Origin: Formivibrio sp.
Lineage (GTDB): Bacteria > Pseudomonadota > Gammaproteobacteria > Burkholderiales > Chitinibacteraceae
Assembly: GCA_031291275.1 (NCBI GenBank)
Contig: JARLJJ010000112.1
Coordinates: 1 to 64,000, forward strand
Direction: 5' to 3'
Length of the DNA stretch: 64,000 nt
The position numbers and the translations under genes are program-made. The notes beneath the pieces were generated by a model. That model was not told the DNA's origin, did no database searches, and saw nothing but the letters and a program-made list of their open reading frames with translations. Below, piece after piece: positions 1-8,966 of this stretch; within the stretch, counting starts at the first letter, position 1, and every line of letters begins with the position of its first letter.

Positions 1-28
1 GCGATTTCGGGGCCATGTTGTACTCAGA

Positions 29-70
29 ATTTGCAAGAAATCAGGGCAATTTTAATGATTTCTTGCAAAT
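29..70. repeat. Perfect 14-bp inverted repeat upstream of the pilin operon
   Basis: ATTTGCAAGAAATC at 29-42 is mirrored exactly by GATTTCTTGCAAAT at 57-70, with a 14-nt AT-rich loop. There is no T-run after either arm, so it does not look like a simple intrinsic terminator. It sits about 120 bp before pilE and may be an operator or the end structure of a gene to the left of the window. Confidence 0.6.
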
Positions 71-188
71 CCATGCCTCGATCCAAGTCATTTTCCCATT
101 AAAAATCATTGCATTGAAAATTATTCAGGCCTGACTAATTACTATCAATAACTTGAATTAAGGATGATTACATCCTCATATTTTACGG

Positions 189-587
189 ATGATAAAAATG
201 GTCAGGATTGGCAAAAAAGAGCGCGGATTCACGCTGATTGAAATCATGGTCGTGGTGGTCATTATTGGCATTCTAGCGGCCATTGCCTATCCCAGTTACC
301 AGCAGTTCCTTCGCAAGGGGCGTAGAGCGGATGCGCAGTCCTATTTGATGGATCTAGCCCAACGGGAGCAGCAATATTTCACCGATAGCCGCAGCTATGC
401 GGCCGATGTCGCCACGCTCAGCGACCCGGTACCCAGTACCGTAGTGAATTACTACACGGTCCAAATTGCCACAGGGGCCACACCACCGACTTTCACGATC
501 ACAGCCACCGCCATTGGTTCGCAGGTGGCTGATGGCGATTTGTCCATTGACAATACCGGGGCGAAAACGCCTTCTTCCATGTGGTGA
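189..587 (+). CDS. pilE: PilE-type type IV minor pilin
   Basis: Minor pilin of the type IV pilus, processed by prepilin peptidase at the inner membrane and built into the pilus. The 132-residue product has a short basic leader ending in Gly13, then the methylation-site Phe14 and the Glu at mature position 5 (Glu18), followed by a hydrophobic helix to about residue 36. The 'YPSYQQF' and 'QREQQYF' segments are typical of PilE. The first of six co-directional pilin-assembly genes. In many species pilE comes last in this operon, so its leading position is a variation. A second in-frame ATG at 198 is a possible alternative start. The C-terminal end lacks the cysteine pair seen in some PilE proteins. 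Confidence 0.88.
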   Translation: MIKMVRIGKKERGFTLIEIMVVVVIIGILAAIAYPSYQQFLRKGRRADAQSYLMDLAQREQQYFTDSRSYAADVATLSDPVPSTVVNYYTVQIATGATPPTFTITATAIGSQVADGDLSIDNTGAKTPSSMW

Positions 588-591
588 TGCC

Positions 592-1053
592 GTGAAAATA
601 CCTCGCACACACGGATTTACCCTGATCGAGTTGGTGACTGTGATTGCGGTCATGAGCATCCTGCTGTCTATTGCGCTGCCGGCATTCCGGGAAATGGTTG
701 CCAGCCAAAAGGTGAAATCGACGGCGTCTACCTTGCAAACGTCGTTGTTGCTGACTCGTTCCGAGGCATTGAAACGCAACACCAATGTCACGCTGGCGCC
801 AACGACGACAGGCAACCCATGGAATGGCGGGTGGAGTGTCCAACTGACTGATGGAACCGTGTTGTCAACCTATAGCCCGGTCACTGCCGTGAATATCACC
901 GGAGGCCCGACCTCCGTCGTGTTTCAGAACACAGGCCGCGTAGTGAGTGGTATCGGTGCGATATTCAAGGTTTCTTCAACGGATACAACGGCAATCCGCT
1001 GCGTCATGCTCAGCCTGACGGGCATGCCAGCAGTTACCACTTCAGGGTGTTGA
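592..1053 (+). CDS. fimT: FimT/GspH-type pseudopilin
   Basis: Minor pilin of the FimT/GspH family, probably part of the pilus-tip or priming complex. The GTG start at 592 is chosen because it gives a short leader with Gly8-Phe9 cleavage and Glu13 at mature position 5, then a hydrophobic helix ('VIAVMSILLSIALPAF'). A longer frame back to 466 would lie inside pilE. The product is 153 residues, with the variable beta-rich C-terminal half of GspH proteins and a C-terminal Cys pair (one in 'RCVM', one last). It follows pilE by 4 nt and overlaps the longest pilV frame. The Shine-Dalgarno is weak, suggesting translational coupling. Confidence 0.85.
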   Translation: MKIPRTHGFTLIELVTVIAVMSILLSIALPAFREMVASQKVKSTASTLQTSLLLTRSEALKRNTNVTLAPTTTGNPWNGGWSVQLTDGTVLSTYSPVTAVNITGGPTSVVFQNTGRVVSGIGAIFKVSSTDTTAIRCVMLSLTGMPAVTTSGC

Positions 1054-1061
1054 GGCGCGAC

Positions 1062-1655
1062 ATGAAAACCACCTTTGCATCGGCACCTCTCAAACGAACT
1101 CAGTCGGGTTTCCTCTTGATTGAGGTATTGGTCACGATTGTCATTCTGGCGGTGGGACTGCTTGGTTTAGCTGGCTTGCAGACCAAGATACAAACATCCG
1201 AAATGGAATCGTTTCAGCGCACTCAAGCTTTGTTGTTACTGCAGGATATGGTCAACCGCATCAAGGTCAACCGGCTAAATGCCGCAAGTTATGTCACCGT
1301 GGTCAACTGCCCACTTGGCACGGGGTCGGATTCATGCCTGGGCACACCAATGCCGGCATCGTGTAGCGGGCTGAACGGCGTGGCTCTCGATCAATGCGAA
1401 TGGGATCACGAGTTGAAAGGTGCCGGTGAAAAAGCGGCTGGATCGGGAATCTCGATAGGTGCCATGGTCGGTGCACGTGGCTGCGTTGATCTGGTTGCCG
1501 GCTCCAACCCGCCGCTATATCGCGTTTCCGTCGTTTGGCAAGGCCTTTCTCAATTGCAGCCTCCCAGCTTGACTTGTGGTCAAACCCTTTATGGCGCCGA
1601 AGGTTACCGGCGGGTTATCGCCGGTTTCGTTCCTGTGGCCAACTTGAGTAATTGA
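1062..1655 (+). CDS. pilV: Type IV pilus minor pilin PilV
   Basis: Minor pilin of the tip complex. The ATG at 1062 is preferred over an upstream GTG at 1047 because GAGG lies 6-7 nt before it. The 197-residue product has a prepilin leader ending at Gly16, Phe17 and Glu21, then a hydrophobic helix with the 'GLLGLAGLQ' segment characteristic of PilV. Several cysteines in the globular part ('NCPLG', 'DSCLG', 'ASCSG') suggest disulfides after export. It sits between fimT and pilW in the usual order. Confidence 0.88.
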   Translation: MKTTFASAPLKRTQSGFLLIEVLVTIVILAVGLLGLAGLQTKIQTSEMESFQRTQALLLLQDMVNRIKVNRLNAASYVTVVNCPLGTGSDSCLGTPMPASCSGLNGVALDQCEWDHELKGAGEKAAGSGISIGAMVGARGCVDLVAGSNPPLYRVSVVWQGLSQLQPPSLTCGQTLYGAEGYRRVIAGFVPVANLSN

Positions 1656-1668
1656 ATTGAACCGAATC

Positions 1669-2763
1669 ATGCAAATATTCCATTTAGCTCAAACATGTTT
1701 CCCTTGTTCACGCTTTCGTGCCGTGAATCGCACGGAATATCTGCCTCGGCAAGCCGGTATTTCGCTGGTCGAACTCATGGTGGCAATGGCTCTGGGAATG
1801 ATGATTCTGGCCACGGTGGCGACGATTTTCCTCAACAATAGCCGGGTACGGCAAGAGACTGAAAAAACCAGCCTGCAAATCGAGAACGGCCGTTATGCGA
1901 CCCAACTGCTCGTTGACGACCTGAAACTGGCGGGCTATTACGGCGAATTCAGCCCAGTGGCCCTCGCAACGCCTGCCAGTGTGCCCGATCCATCCCTGAC
2001 CGATGTCGCCAGCCTGACCAACGCGATCATGTTACCGGTGCAGGGTTATGACGATGGTAATGGCTTGCCGGCGGGCCTGGATACGCTGCTTGCTGACCGA
2101 CGTGCCGGTACCGATGTACTGGTGGTCCGGCGCACCAGCACCTGTGTGGCTGGCACGGTTGGGTGCGACGCGGTCGATAACACAAAATACACCTATTTTC
2201 AGACTACGCTTTGCAATAACCAGCTCAACAACCTGCCCGCTGCCAGCCAATTTTTAATCAGTACGACACTCATGCAATTTACGACAAGCAATGCGGCAGT
2301 GACCGGCTCGGCCAATCCGCCGGCTTTCCTGGCGAAAAAGGATTGCGCGACCGCCGCCGATCTGCGCGCCTACTACACCCGCATCTATTTTGTAACCGAC
2401 AATGACCGGGCCGGCGACGGGATCCCGACACTGCGGGTTGCTGAGTTGGGGGCCGGCAGTTTCACCATTTCACCGCTGGCCGAGGGCGTCGAGCAGCTCC
2501 AGCTGGAATATGGGCTTGATACCAATAACGATGGCGCGCCGGAGAGCTATACAACGAACCCAGCCGATGCTACCGCTTGGCGTCAGGTCACCGCAGTAAA
2601 AATCCACGTGCTTGCCCGCAATACCCAGACTTCGACCGGGTTTACCGATACCCGCAGCTATGAACTCGGCGGCAGCACTTTCGGTCCATACAACGACGGT
2701 TACAAGCGACACCTCTATACCTCGGTGGTGAGGCTGAACAATGTAGCAGGGAGACTGGAATGA
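1669..2763 (+). CDS. pilW: Type IV pilus minor pilin PilW
   Basis: PilW-family minor pilin, 364 residues from the ATG at 1669. The prepilin site is 'QAG|ISLVE', with the mature Glu5 kept. From this ATG the leader would be 30 residues, which is long; an in-frame GTG at 1723 gives an 11-12-residue leader and may be the true start. The large C-terminal domain contains PilW features ('YYTRIYFVTDN', 'GVEQLQLEYGLDTN'). Its stop overlaps the pilX start by four nucleotides (ATGA). Confidence 0.87.
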   Translation: MQIFHLAQTCFPCSRFRAVNRTEYLPRQAGISLVELMVAMALGMMILATVATIFLNNSRVRQETEKTSLQIENGRYATQLLVDDLKLAGYYGEFSPVALATPASVPDPSLTDVASLTNAIMLPVQGYDDGNGLPAGLDTLLADRRAGTDVLVVRRTSTCVAGTVGCDAVDNTKYTYFQTTLCNNQLNNLPAASQFLISTTLMQFTTSNAAVTGSANPPAFLAKKDCATAADLRAYYTRIYFVTDNDRAGDGIPTLRVAELGAGSFTISPLAEGVEQLQLEYGLDTNNDGAPESYTTNPADATAWRQVTAVKIHVLARNTQTSTGFTDTRSYELGGSTFGPYNDGYKRHLYTSVVRLNNVAGRLE

Positions 2764-3356
2764 AACAGCGAAGCCAGCAGTGCACCGGCTATCGCCGGCA
2801 ACAGGGTTTTACCCTGATCATGGGTTTGATCATGCTGGTATTGCTGACCCTGATGGCCGTGGTGGTCTATCACTTGGGCGCGAACCAGACCATTATCGTG
2901 GCCAATGCCCAGCACAAAAATGAAGGGTTGGATGCGGCACAACAAGCCATCGATACCGTTATCAATTCAAGCAATTTCACCCAGAATCCAGCAGCGGCGA
3001 TCGCAACCAGTAATTGCAGCGGCGGGGGCGCCAACAAGCTATGCGTCGATAGCAACGGCGACGGGACCAATGATTTCACAGTGTCCCTGACGCCGACGCC
3101 AACCTGCGTTGCTGCAGCCCCCATTCCGGCCGCTCAGCTCGATTTCACCAAAGCCGATGATCTGGCTTGCGCGACGGAAACCCAGCAATCTTTCGGGGTG
3201 AGCGGCGCGACGGCGACCGGAAATTCGCTCTGTGCCAATTCCACTTGGGAGATCAATGCCCAGGCTGTGGATAGCGCCACCAATACCACGGTCAATGTCA
3301 CCCAAGGGGTTGCAGTCCGGATCGCCACCACCGACATGACCACCAATTGCCCCTGA
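2760..3356 (+). CDS. pilX: Type IV pilus minor pilin PilX
   Basis: PilX-family minor pilin of 198 residues. Its leader ends at Gly16-Phe17, but mature position 5 is Met rather than Glu ('GFTLIMGLIML'). Loss of Glu5 is usual in PilX/GspK-type tip pilins, where the missing Glu favours the terminal position in the filament. The helix is followed by 'AQHKNEGLDAAQQAID', typical of the family. It is translationally coupled to pilW by a 4-nt overlap and lies 38 bp before pilY1. Confidence 0.87.
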   Translation: MKQRSQQCTGYRRQQGFTLIMGLIMLVLLTLMAVVVYHLGANQTIIVANAQHKNEGLDAAQQAIDTVINSSNFTQNPAAAIATSNCSGGGANKLCVDSNGDGTNDFTVSLTPTPTCVAAAPIPAAQLDFTKADDLACATETQQSFGVSGATATGNSLCANSTWEINAQAVDSATNTTVNVTQGVAVRIATTDMTTNCP

Positions 3357-3394
3357 TCCGCAACCGGGTCACCGCTTGTCAACAGGAGAACATC

Positions 3395-6300
3395 ATGCAT
3401 TTTTTGAAAAAAAATCCAGCTCAAGCCGGCTTTCATGTTCTGTTGCTGGCCATCTCGCTGGCACTGGCAGGCGCGCCGGCACAGGCCATGGACACCGATA
3501 TTTTCACCGTGCAGAACAATGCGGCAGCAGCGCCCAACGTGCTGATCGTGCTCGACAACACCTCGAACTGGTCGCGCCAGAACCAGCACTGGCCCGGCGG
3601 CATAGTGCAAGGACAGGCCGAGGTTAATGCGATCAAATCAGTAATCAATAATTTGCCGGGCAATGTCAATGTAGGGTTGCTGGAGTTTCCGGCCAAAGGC
3701 AATGCCAACGATAACGGGGGATATGTGCGCTTTGCCGTGACTCCGGTCGGAACAGCCGCAGCAGCGAATACGGCCGTTTTTTCCAGTACGCTGGACACCA
3801 TTTACGGTGACATCAATGGCACGACGGAAAAGCAGAACTCGAATGAGCCTTATGGCAATTATCTGTACGATGCCTACAACTATTTTGCGGGATCGACTCC
3901 CTTTGCGCCGAGCGCCGATGTGCTGTCCACGGGGCATGCCGATTCCCGTGGCTATGTGAGCAACTACACTCAGTTCAAGTCACCGCTATCGATTGATACC
4001 AATTGCGCCAACAACTACATCATCTTCATCGGTAACCCGAATGCCAGCGGACCGGCATCGGACGATGCGACCAACACCGCCATTCTGAACCAGTTGCTAG
4101 GCACAACGCCTTTGCAGGAATTGCCTTTGCCACAATACACGCAGACGTCGCAGACCCAGACGGACAAGCTTGGATATTCCGCGTGTTATTCGAAACAACC
4201 CAACAAGGTTAGCGAATATTCCGATTTGTGCTCGGGCAGCGGGGCTCTTTATAGTTCATGTGCCTATGACTCGACCGATACATCTACACTCACTTGCAGC
4301 AGTGGCCAGACGCGCTATCAAGTGCTGGGAACGTATACATCACAAATTGATACACCCACCAATACCTTTGGAACTGATACCAATCAGTGGAACGCCGATG
4401 AATGGGCGAAGCTCATGCACCAGAAAGGTGTGCCGGTACCTGCGGGACAAAACCAGAACTTCCAGACCATCAACACCTATACCATCGATGTTTACAATGC
4501 CCAGCCGAATCCGGCGCAGAGTTCTCTGCTGTCAAGCATGGCGCGCGCCGGTGGCGGCAAGTATTTCACTGCAACCAACCAGAGCGCCATTGTCGATGCC
4601 CTGACCAAAATTTTTGCCGAAATCCAGGCGGTCAATTCGGTTTTTGCCTCGGCTTCGTTGCCGATTTCAGCCACCAACCGCTCGCAGAATGATAATCAGG
4701 TCTATATCGGCATGTTCCGCCCCGATCCGACCGATCATCCGCGCTGGTTCGGTAACCTCAAACGCTATCAGGTGGGTGTTTTCAATGGCACAACTGATCT
4801 GGCAGACAAAAATGGCTTGCTGGCGATCAATTCCAATACCGGTTTCATCACCCCTTGCGCGACCAGCTGGTGGACCACGGACGCAGGTAATTACTGGTAT
4901 GACACGACCAACAACAAAGACCGGATCTTCATTACCGATGCGGTAACTGCGGGGCTGGCGTGGCAGCCGTCCGGAAATGATACTGACTTTGCCAAGGGGA
5001 GCAATTGCAGCATCGGCGCAATTTTTTCCGATTTGCCCGATGGTGCAACAGTGGAAAAAGGGGGTGCTGCGCAAATACTGCGCCAGCAAGGCAGCCGCAA
5101 TGTGAAAACGCTGTCGGGCAACAGCTTGGTCGATTTCAATACCAGCAGTGTGGCCAGCCTGTCTGGCAATACCACGATCAACACCAACATCGTCAATTTC
5201 ATCCGCGGCCTGGACGTGACTGGCGAAATTGGCGGCGTGGCACCTGCCAGCCCAAGTGCGACCCGTCCGTCGATCCATGGTGATGTGGTGCATTCGCGCC
5301 CATTGCCGGTGGATTACGGCAATGGCACCGTCATGGCATATTACGGCGCGGGGGATGGCACTTATCACGCGGTCAATGCCTCGACTGGCGCAGAGGCTTG
5401 GTCGTTTGTCGCGCCGGAAAGCTTCGGTACCCTGCAACGCTTGCTCGACAATTCGCCGCTGGTCCAGACGCCATCTCCCACGCCGCCTGGCGGGACGGCC
5501 ATTGCAGGCACCACGCCCAAGCCGTTTTTCTTTGACGGCTCCACCGGCCTTTATCAAAATGCCGACAATTCGAAAATCTGGATTTATCCGGCCATGCGTC
5601 GGGGTGGACGCATGCTGTATGCCTTCGATGCCAGTTCGCCCACGAGTCCATCGTTCAAATGGAAAATGGGTTGTCCTAACCAAGGCAATGACACGGGTTG
5701 CAGCAGCGGCATGAGCGGTCTCGGCCAGACCTGGTCAACGCCCAACGTGGCTTTCCTGACTGGTTATTCCAGCACAACCCCGGTGGTGATCGTCGGCGGC
5801 GGCTACGATACCTGCGAGGATACCGACAGCGCGACATCTACCTGCGTCAGCCCAAAAGGTGCGCATGTTTATGTACTGGATGCGGATACTGGAACCGTAC
5901 TGAAAACGCTTGATACCGATCGCAGCATAGCCGGGGACGTGACACTGGTGGATATCAACCAAGATGGCCAAGTCGATGCAGCCTATGCGGCTGATACGGG
6001 TGGTAGTCTTTACCGGATCGATTTTTCCGATCCCACAAACAATTTTGCTGCACTAGGCCCGGCCAGCTGGACCATTCATAAGGTGGCCTATACCACTGGC
6101 CATTCGCGCAAATTCCTGTTCGCGCCTGCGGTGCTAACTTACAAGAATAAGGTGTATCTAGCCATGGGCAGCGGCGACCGCGAGCATCCACTGGCGGCCA
6201 GCTATCCGTACACCTCGCCGGTAACCAACCGCTTCTACGTCTATCTGGACGATCCACTACGCAATACGGCCACCGATCTGGATGGCGACCGCATGCTCAA

Positions 6301-6784
6301 TAAAACCGATGCCAGCCTGGCAACCTGCAACAGTACTAGCGTTCTGCCAGGCGGAACTGCCTATGGCTGGTACATGGATCTCAACGCCAACGGCACCGGC
6401 GAACAGACAGTGACTTCGTCTCTCATCATCGGCGGAATGGCCACCTTCAGCACCAACCGGCCCGTGGTCAGCAATAATTCCTGCACGACCACGCTGGGTG
6501 AAGCTCGCGGTTACTGGGTCAATCTCATCAACGGTTCCGGTGCGATCGGCTCTTCCTCGATATGCGGCGGTGATCGCTCGGCAATCTTTGTTGGAGGAGG
6601 ATTGCCTCCTTCACCGGTGGCAGGAACCATCGCTATTGGCGGAAAACCCCAGGTCGTGGTGATCGGTGCCATCCAACGTGACAAGAATGGGACCAGCTCA
6701 CCGTTGTCAGGGCAACAAGTCCGCCCACCGATTACCTCTAAGCGCACTCGGACTTATTGGAAAACCAACGCAGATACACACTAA
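3395..6784 (+). CDS. pilY1: PilY1 pilus-tip adhesin / pilus biogenesis protein
   Basis: Large exported tip protein (1129 residues) that promotes pilus extension and adhesion. The ATG at 3395 follows AGGAG by 6 nt and starts a signal peptide cleaved after Ala31. A von Willebrand A-like domain follows; its metal site begins at Asp54 in 'VLDNTSNWS', a departure from the classical DxSxS. The C-terminal half is the PilC/PilY1 beta-propeller. It carries a calcium-loop pattern at residues 853-861 (D-x-N-x-D-G-x-x-D), matching the site known to tune extension and retraction in Pseudomonas. Last gene of the minor-pilin operon, followed by a terminator. Confidence 0.9.
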   Translation: MHFLKKNPAQAGFHVLLLAISLALAGAPAQAMDTDIFTVQNNAAAAPNVLIVLDNTSNWSRQNQHWPGGIVQGQAEVNAIKSVINNLPGNVNVGLLEFPAKGNANDNGGYVRFAVTPVGTAAAANTAVFSSTLDTIYGDINGTTEKQNSNEPYGNYLYDAYNYFAGSTPFAPSADVLSTGHADSRGYVSNYTQFKSPLSIDTNCANNYIIFIGNPNASGPASDDATNTAILNQLLGTTPLQELPLPQYTQTSQTQTDKLGYSACYSKQPNKVSEYSDLCSGSGALYSSCAYDSTDTSTLTCSSGQTRYQVLGTYTSQIDTPTNTFGTDTNQWNADEWAKLMHQKGVPVPAGQNQNFQTINTYTIDVYNAQPNPAQSSLLSSMARAGGGKYFTATNQSAIVDALTKIFAEIQAVNSVFASASLPISATNRSQNDNQVYIGMFRPDPTDHPRWFGNLKRYQVGVFNGTTDLADKNGLLAINSNTGFITPCATSWWTTDAGNYWYDTTNNKDRIFITDAVTAGLAWQPSGNDTDFAKGSNCSIGAIFSDLPDGATVEKGGAAQILRQQGSRNVKTLSGNSLVDFNTSSVASLSGNTTINTNIVNFIRGLDVTGEIGGVAPASPSATRPSIHGDVVHSRPLPVDYGNGTVMAYYGAGDGTYHAVNASTGAEAWSFVAPESFGTLQRLLDNSPLVQTPSPTPPGGTAIAGTTPKPFFFDGSTGLYQNADNSKIWIYPAMRRGGRMLYAFDASSPTSPSFKWKMGCPNQGNDTGCSSGMSGLGQTWSTPNVAFLTGYSSTTPVVIVGGGYDTCEDTDSATSTCVSPKGAHVYVLDADTGTVLKTLDTDRSIAGDVTLVDINQDGQVDAAYAADTGGSLYRIDFSDPTNNFAALGPASWTIHKVAYTTGHSRKFLFAPAVLTYKNKVYLAMGSGDREHPLAASYPYTSPVTNRFYVYLDDPLRNTATDLDGDRMLNKTDASLATCNSTSVLPGGTAYGWYMDLNANGTGEQTVTSSLIIGGMATFSTNRPVVSNNSCTTTLGEARGYWVNLINGSGAIGSSSICGGDRSAIFVGGGLPPSPVAGTIAIGGKPQVVVIGAIQRDKNGTSSPLSGQQVRPPITSKRTRTYWKTNADTH

Positions 6785-6801
6785 TTTACTCCGACCTGCC
6801 G

Positions 6802-6836
6802 AAAAGCCCTGCAAGATTGGCCTTGCGGGCTTTTTC
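6802..6836 (+). terminator. Intrinsic terminator after pilY1
   Basis: AAAGCCCTGCAAG pairs with CTTGCGGGCTTT (one bulged T), with a short loop and a run of five T. It begins 18 bp after the pilY1 stop. Confidence 0.85.
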
Positions 6837-6904
6837 GTGCTCCGTCTCCCAACCGATGAGACCACCATCCTGGCCAAATATCCACGCATTGCCGTGCGCT
6901 TGCC

Positions 6905-7125
6905 GGATTGCAACAGCTCGCGCATTGCCAGCAGCGGCCGCCCGTGGCGCAGGATCATGAAAAACGGTGACTGGTAGACGAACCCGACAGGCAACAGTAC
7001 CTTCAGCCTGCCTTGTTCCACCCCTGAGTGGAATCCTTGGGCAGGTAGCCAATCAAAACCGGTACATCCAGCCCACTTGGGCCAACAACAGCAAAGGCCG
7101 GATTGTACGCGTTGGCCGTCAGACC
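6905..7125 (-). pseudogene. LysR-type regulator remnant, C-terminal part, frameshifted
   Basis: No intact gene occupies 6837-7418. On the minus strand, two overlapping frames together resemble the end of a LysR-family effector domain: 'LTANAYNPAFAVV' (about 7120-7084) in one frame, then 'WLPAQGFHSGVEQGRLKVLL' and 'RHGRPLLAMRELLQ' (about 7051-6908) in the next. The frame changes near 7060-7070. The DNA-binding half is absent. I read this as a decaying fragment, perhaps of a former regulator of the neighbouring ureide operon. A non-coding spacer that matches by chance is the alternative. Confidence 0.45.
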
Positions 7126-7379
7126 GGTTCCAGAGTATTTCAATAATCGATCCTCTCTGAAGCAGAAATCTCTGCTCATGTGTTCCCAAAACCCGATCTC
7201 AAACGTGCAATCACAACCGCTCGGAACTGGTGCAGTCTGTGATTCATTGGTGCAATTCTTTCCGACACACACCTCACCCCTCCCTCCAGTTAAATTAAAT
7301 TTCCTTTAAAAACATACAGATATACCGTAATACATCGAACAAAAATCACTTGGCACAGTGATTGCTTTTAATTGGCCAT

Positions 7380-7404
7380 ACTGGTCTTACCAGTTGTACC
7401 AGTT
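7380..7404. promoter_or_regulatory. FadR/GntR-type operator (TGGT-N3-ACCA) with an extra half-site
   Basis: ACTGGT-CTT-ACCAGT at 7380-7394 is a perfect dyad that matches the operator form of FadR-subfamily GntR proteins (TGGT-N3-ACCA). It is followed at once by a further half-site, TTGTACCAGTT. It ends about 15-25 bp before the start of the GntR gene, so it most likely serves autoregulation and control of the whole operon. Confidence 0.75.
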
Positions 7405-7418
7405 AAAAGAGAACCGAA

Positions 7419-8093
7419 ATGACTAGCCTATCCAACGTCGCCGCACAGAATTTGCAACGCCTGATTGCCAACGGAACACATCCCAATGGCAGCGCCCTGC
7501 CATCACAACGCGAGCTTTCAGAAACACTGGGCATCAGCCGAGCTTGCCTGCGTGAAGCCATTTCAATGCTCGAAGCACTGGGGTTGGTCCGCTCGCACCC
7601 GGGGAAAGGGGTTTACGTTACGGCAGGCAATACCCGTGCGTTGGGCGATATTCCAACCAATCCGTCCAGTATGCGACCGGAAGCCATCTTCCAGTTCCGC
7701 TATGTGCTCGAACCCGCCGCAGCCAGCATGGCGGCAGCCGACCTGAAAAACAGCGCCGTTGCATTGCGGGAGGTGCAAGCCAATCTGGAAGCCGCCCTAC
7801 ACAACTTTGATCTGGTCATGGCCGCCGAGTGGGATATGGAATTCCACCGTCGCATCGCCCGGCTTTCCGGTAACGAAGCTTTTGTATCCGTGTTGCAGCA
7901 ATACGAAACGCAAGTGGCGTACAGCCTGCAGCTCCCTTTCGCCAATCCCAAAAGTATCTGGGAACCCGCCGATGAGCATCTGGCTGTTATTGAAGCCATC
8001 GCAACGCATGATTCGGCCGCTGCACGCCAAGCCATGCAAACCCACCTGTTGCGGGCCGCTGCCCGCGTGGGTATCCGCTTTTTCCAACCGTGA
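7419..8093 (+). CDS. FadR-subfamily GntR transcriptional regulator of the ureide operon
   Basis: DNA-binding regulator of 224 residues. The N-terminal winged helix (about residues 5-72) has 'LSETLGISRACLREAISMLE' and the wing 'GKGVYVT'. An FCD effector domain of six helices follows ('FRYVLEPAAA', 'EWDMEFHRRIARLSGN', 'DEHLAVIEAI'), containing the Asp and His residues that usually bind a metal and a carboxylate ligand. The family normally responds to small organic acids, so a ureide, glyoxylate or allantoate is a sensible but unproven ligand. It is first in the operon, directly behind its likely operator, and 18 bp before the binding-protein gene. Confidence 0.85.
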   Translation: MTSLSNVAAQNLQRLIANGTHPNGSALPSQRELSETLGISRACLREAISMLEALGLVRSHPGKGVYVTAGNTRALGDIPTNPSSMRPEAIFQFRYVLEPAAASMAAADLKNSAVALREVQANLEAALHNFDLVMAAEWDMEFHRRIARLSGNEAFVSVLQQYETQVAYSLQLPFANPKSIWEPADEHLAVIEAIATHDSAAARQAMQTHLLRAAARVGIRFFQP

Positions 8094-8111
8094 TCTACAA
8101 GGAGCAACACC

Positions 8112-8903
8112 ATGCGTACTTCCCGCTTTTTCCGTCCCCTGGTTCTGCTCGGCGCGCTTGGCCTGGGCAGCCTGGCACCCGTCGCCCAGGCCGATGTACT
8201 GGCCAACATCAGCAAATCCGGCGTAATCAAGATTGCCGTACCGCAGGATTTCCCGCCCTTTGGAAGCGTGGGGGCAGACATGAAGCCCAGCGGTTATGAC
8301 ATCGACGTAGCCAACCTGATCGGCAAGGAAATGGGGGCCAAGGTCGAACTGGTGCCGGTTTCCAGCGCCAACCGGGTGCCGTTCCTCACCACCGGCAAGG
8401 TCGATCTGGTGATTTCCAGCATGGGTAAAAATGCGGAACGCGAAAAAGTCATCGACTTTTCCATGGCTTATGCGCCGTTCTTCAATGGCGTATTCGGCCC
8501 GGACGACATCAAGATCAGCAAGGTGGATGAACTCGCCGGTAAAACGGTTTCCGTGACCCGTGGTTCGATCGAAGACCTGGAGCTTTCCAAGATTGCGCCT
8601 TCCAGTGCGGTCCTGAAACGCTTCGAAGACAACAATGCCACCATCGCCGCCTACCTGTCCGGTCAGACCCAACTGCTGGCGACCGGCAACGTGGTCGCCG
8701 CCGCCGTGCATGAGCGCAGCAAGCAACGTACGTTGGGAGTCAAATTCCTGGTCAAGAATTCGCCTTGCTACATCGGCCTGGCACAAGGCGAAACAGCCCT
8801 GCAAACCAAGGTGAACGAGATCATCCAGAAAGCCAAGAAGAACGGCTCGCTGAACGAGATCTCGCAACACTGGTTGCACGCTGCCTTGCCTGCCGATTTG
8901 TAA
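8112..8903 (+). CDS. Periplasmic substrate-binding protein of an amino-acid-type ABC importer
   Basis: Family 3 solute-binding protein (263 residues) that captures substrate in the periplasm. The start follows AAGGAG by about 8 nt. The signal peptide is cleaved after Ala27 ('PVAQA|DVL'). Typical family motifs are seen: 'FPPFGSVGADMKPSGYDIDV', Arg88 in 'SSANRVPFL' that usually binds the substrate carboxylate, and 'VIDFSMAY'. The genes downstream encode allantoicase and ureidoglycolate lyase, so I infer that the cargo is a ureide such as allantoate rather than a standard amino acid. An intercistronic hairpin follows it. Confidence 0.87.
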   Translation: MRTSRFFRPLVLLGALGLGSLAPVAQADVLANISKSGVIKIAVPQDFPPFGSVGADMKPSGYDIDVANLIGKEMGAKVELVPVSSANRVPFLTTGKVDLVISSMGKNAEREKVIDFSMAYAPFFNGVFGPDDIKISKVDELAGKTVSVTRGSIEDLELSKIAPSSAVLKRFEDNNATIAAYLSGQTQLLATGNVVAAAVHERSKQRTLGVKFLVKNSPCYIGLAQGETALQTKVNEIIQKAKKNGSLNEISQHWLHAALPADL

Positions 8904-8919
8904 CCTGCCATGTCTCGCC

Positions 8920-8954
8920 GCTTCGTATTGCCTCTGTAAAGGGCAGTACGAAGC
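8920..8954 (+). repeat. Intercistronic hairpin between binding-protein and permease genes
   Basis: GCTTCGTATTGCC pairs with GGCAGTACGAAGC with one internal mismatch, around an 8-9-nt loop. There is no T-run. Such stems after a binding-protein gene usually stabilise the upstream mRNA, giving more binding protein than permease. The permease Shine-Dalgarno (CAGGAG) starts inside the 3' edge of the stem. Confidence 0.7.
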
Positions 8955-8966
8955 AGGAGTTGCCCC

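Noticed and set aside
4667-5683. A 338-codon minus-strand frame inside pilY1
   Set aside because: Arginine- and histidine-rich shadow of pilY1 with no ribosome site and no family features.
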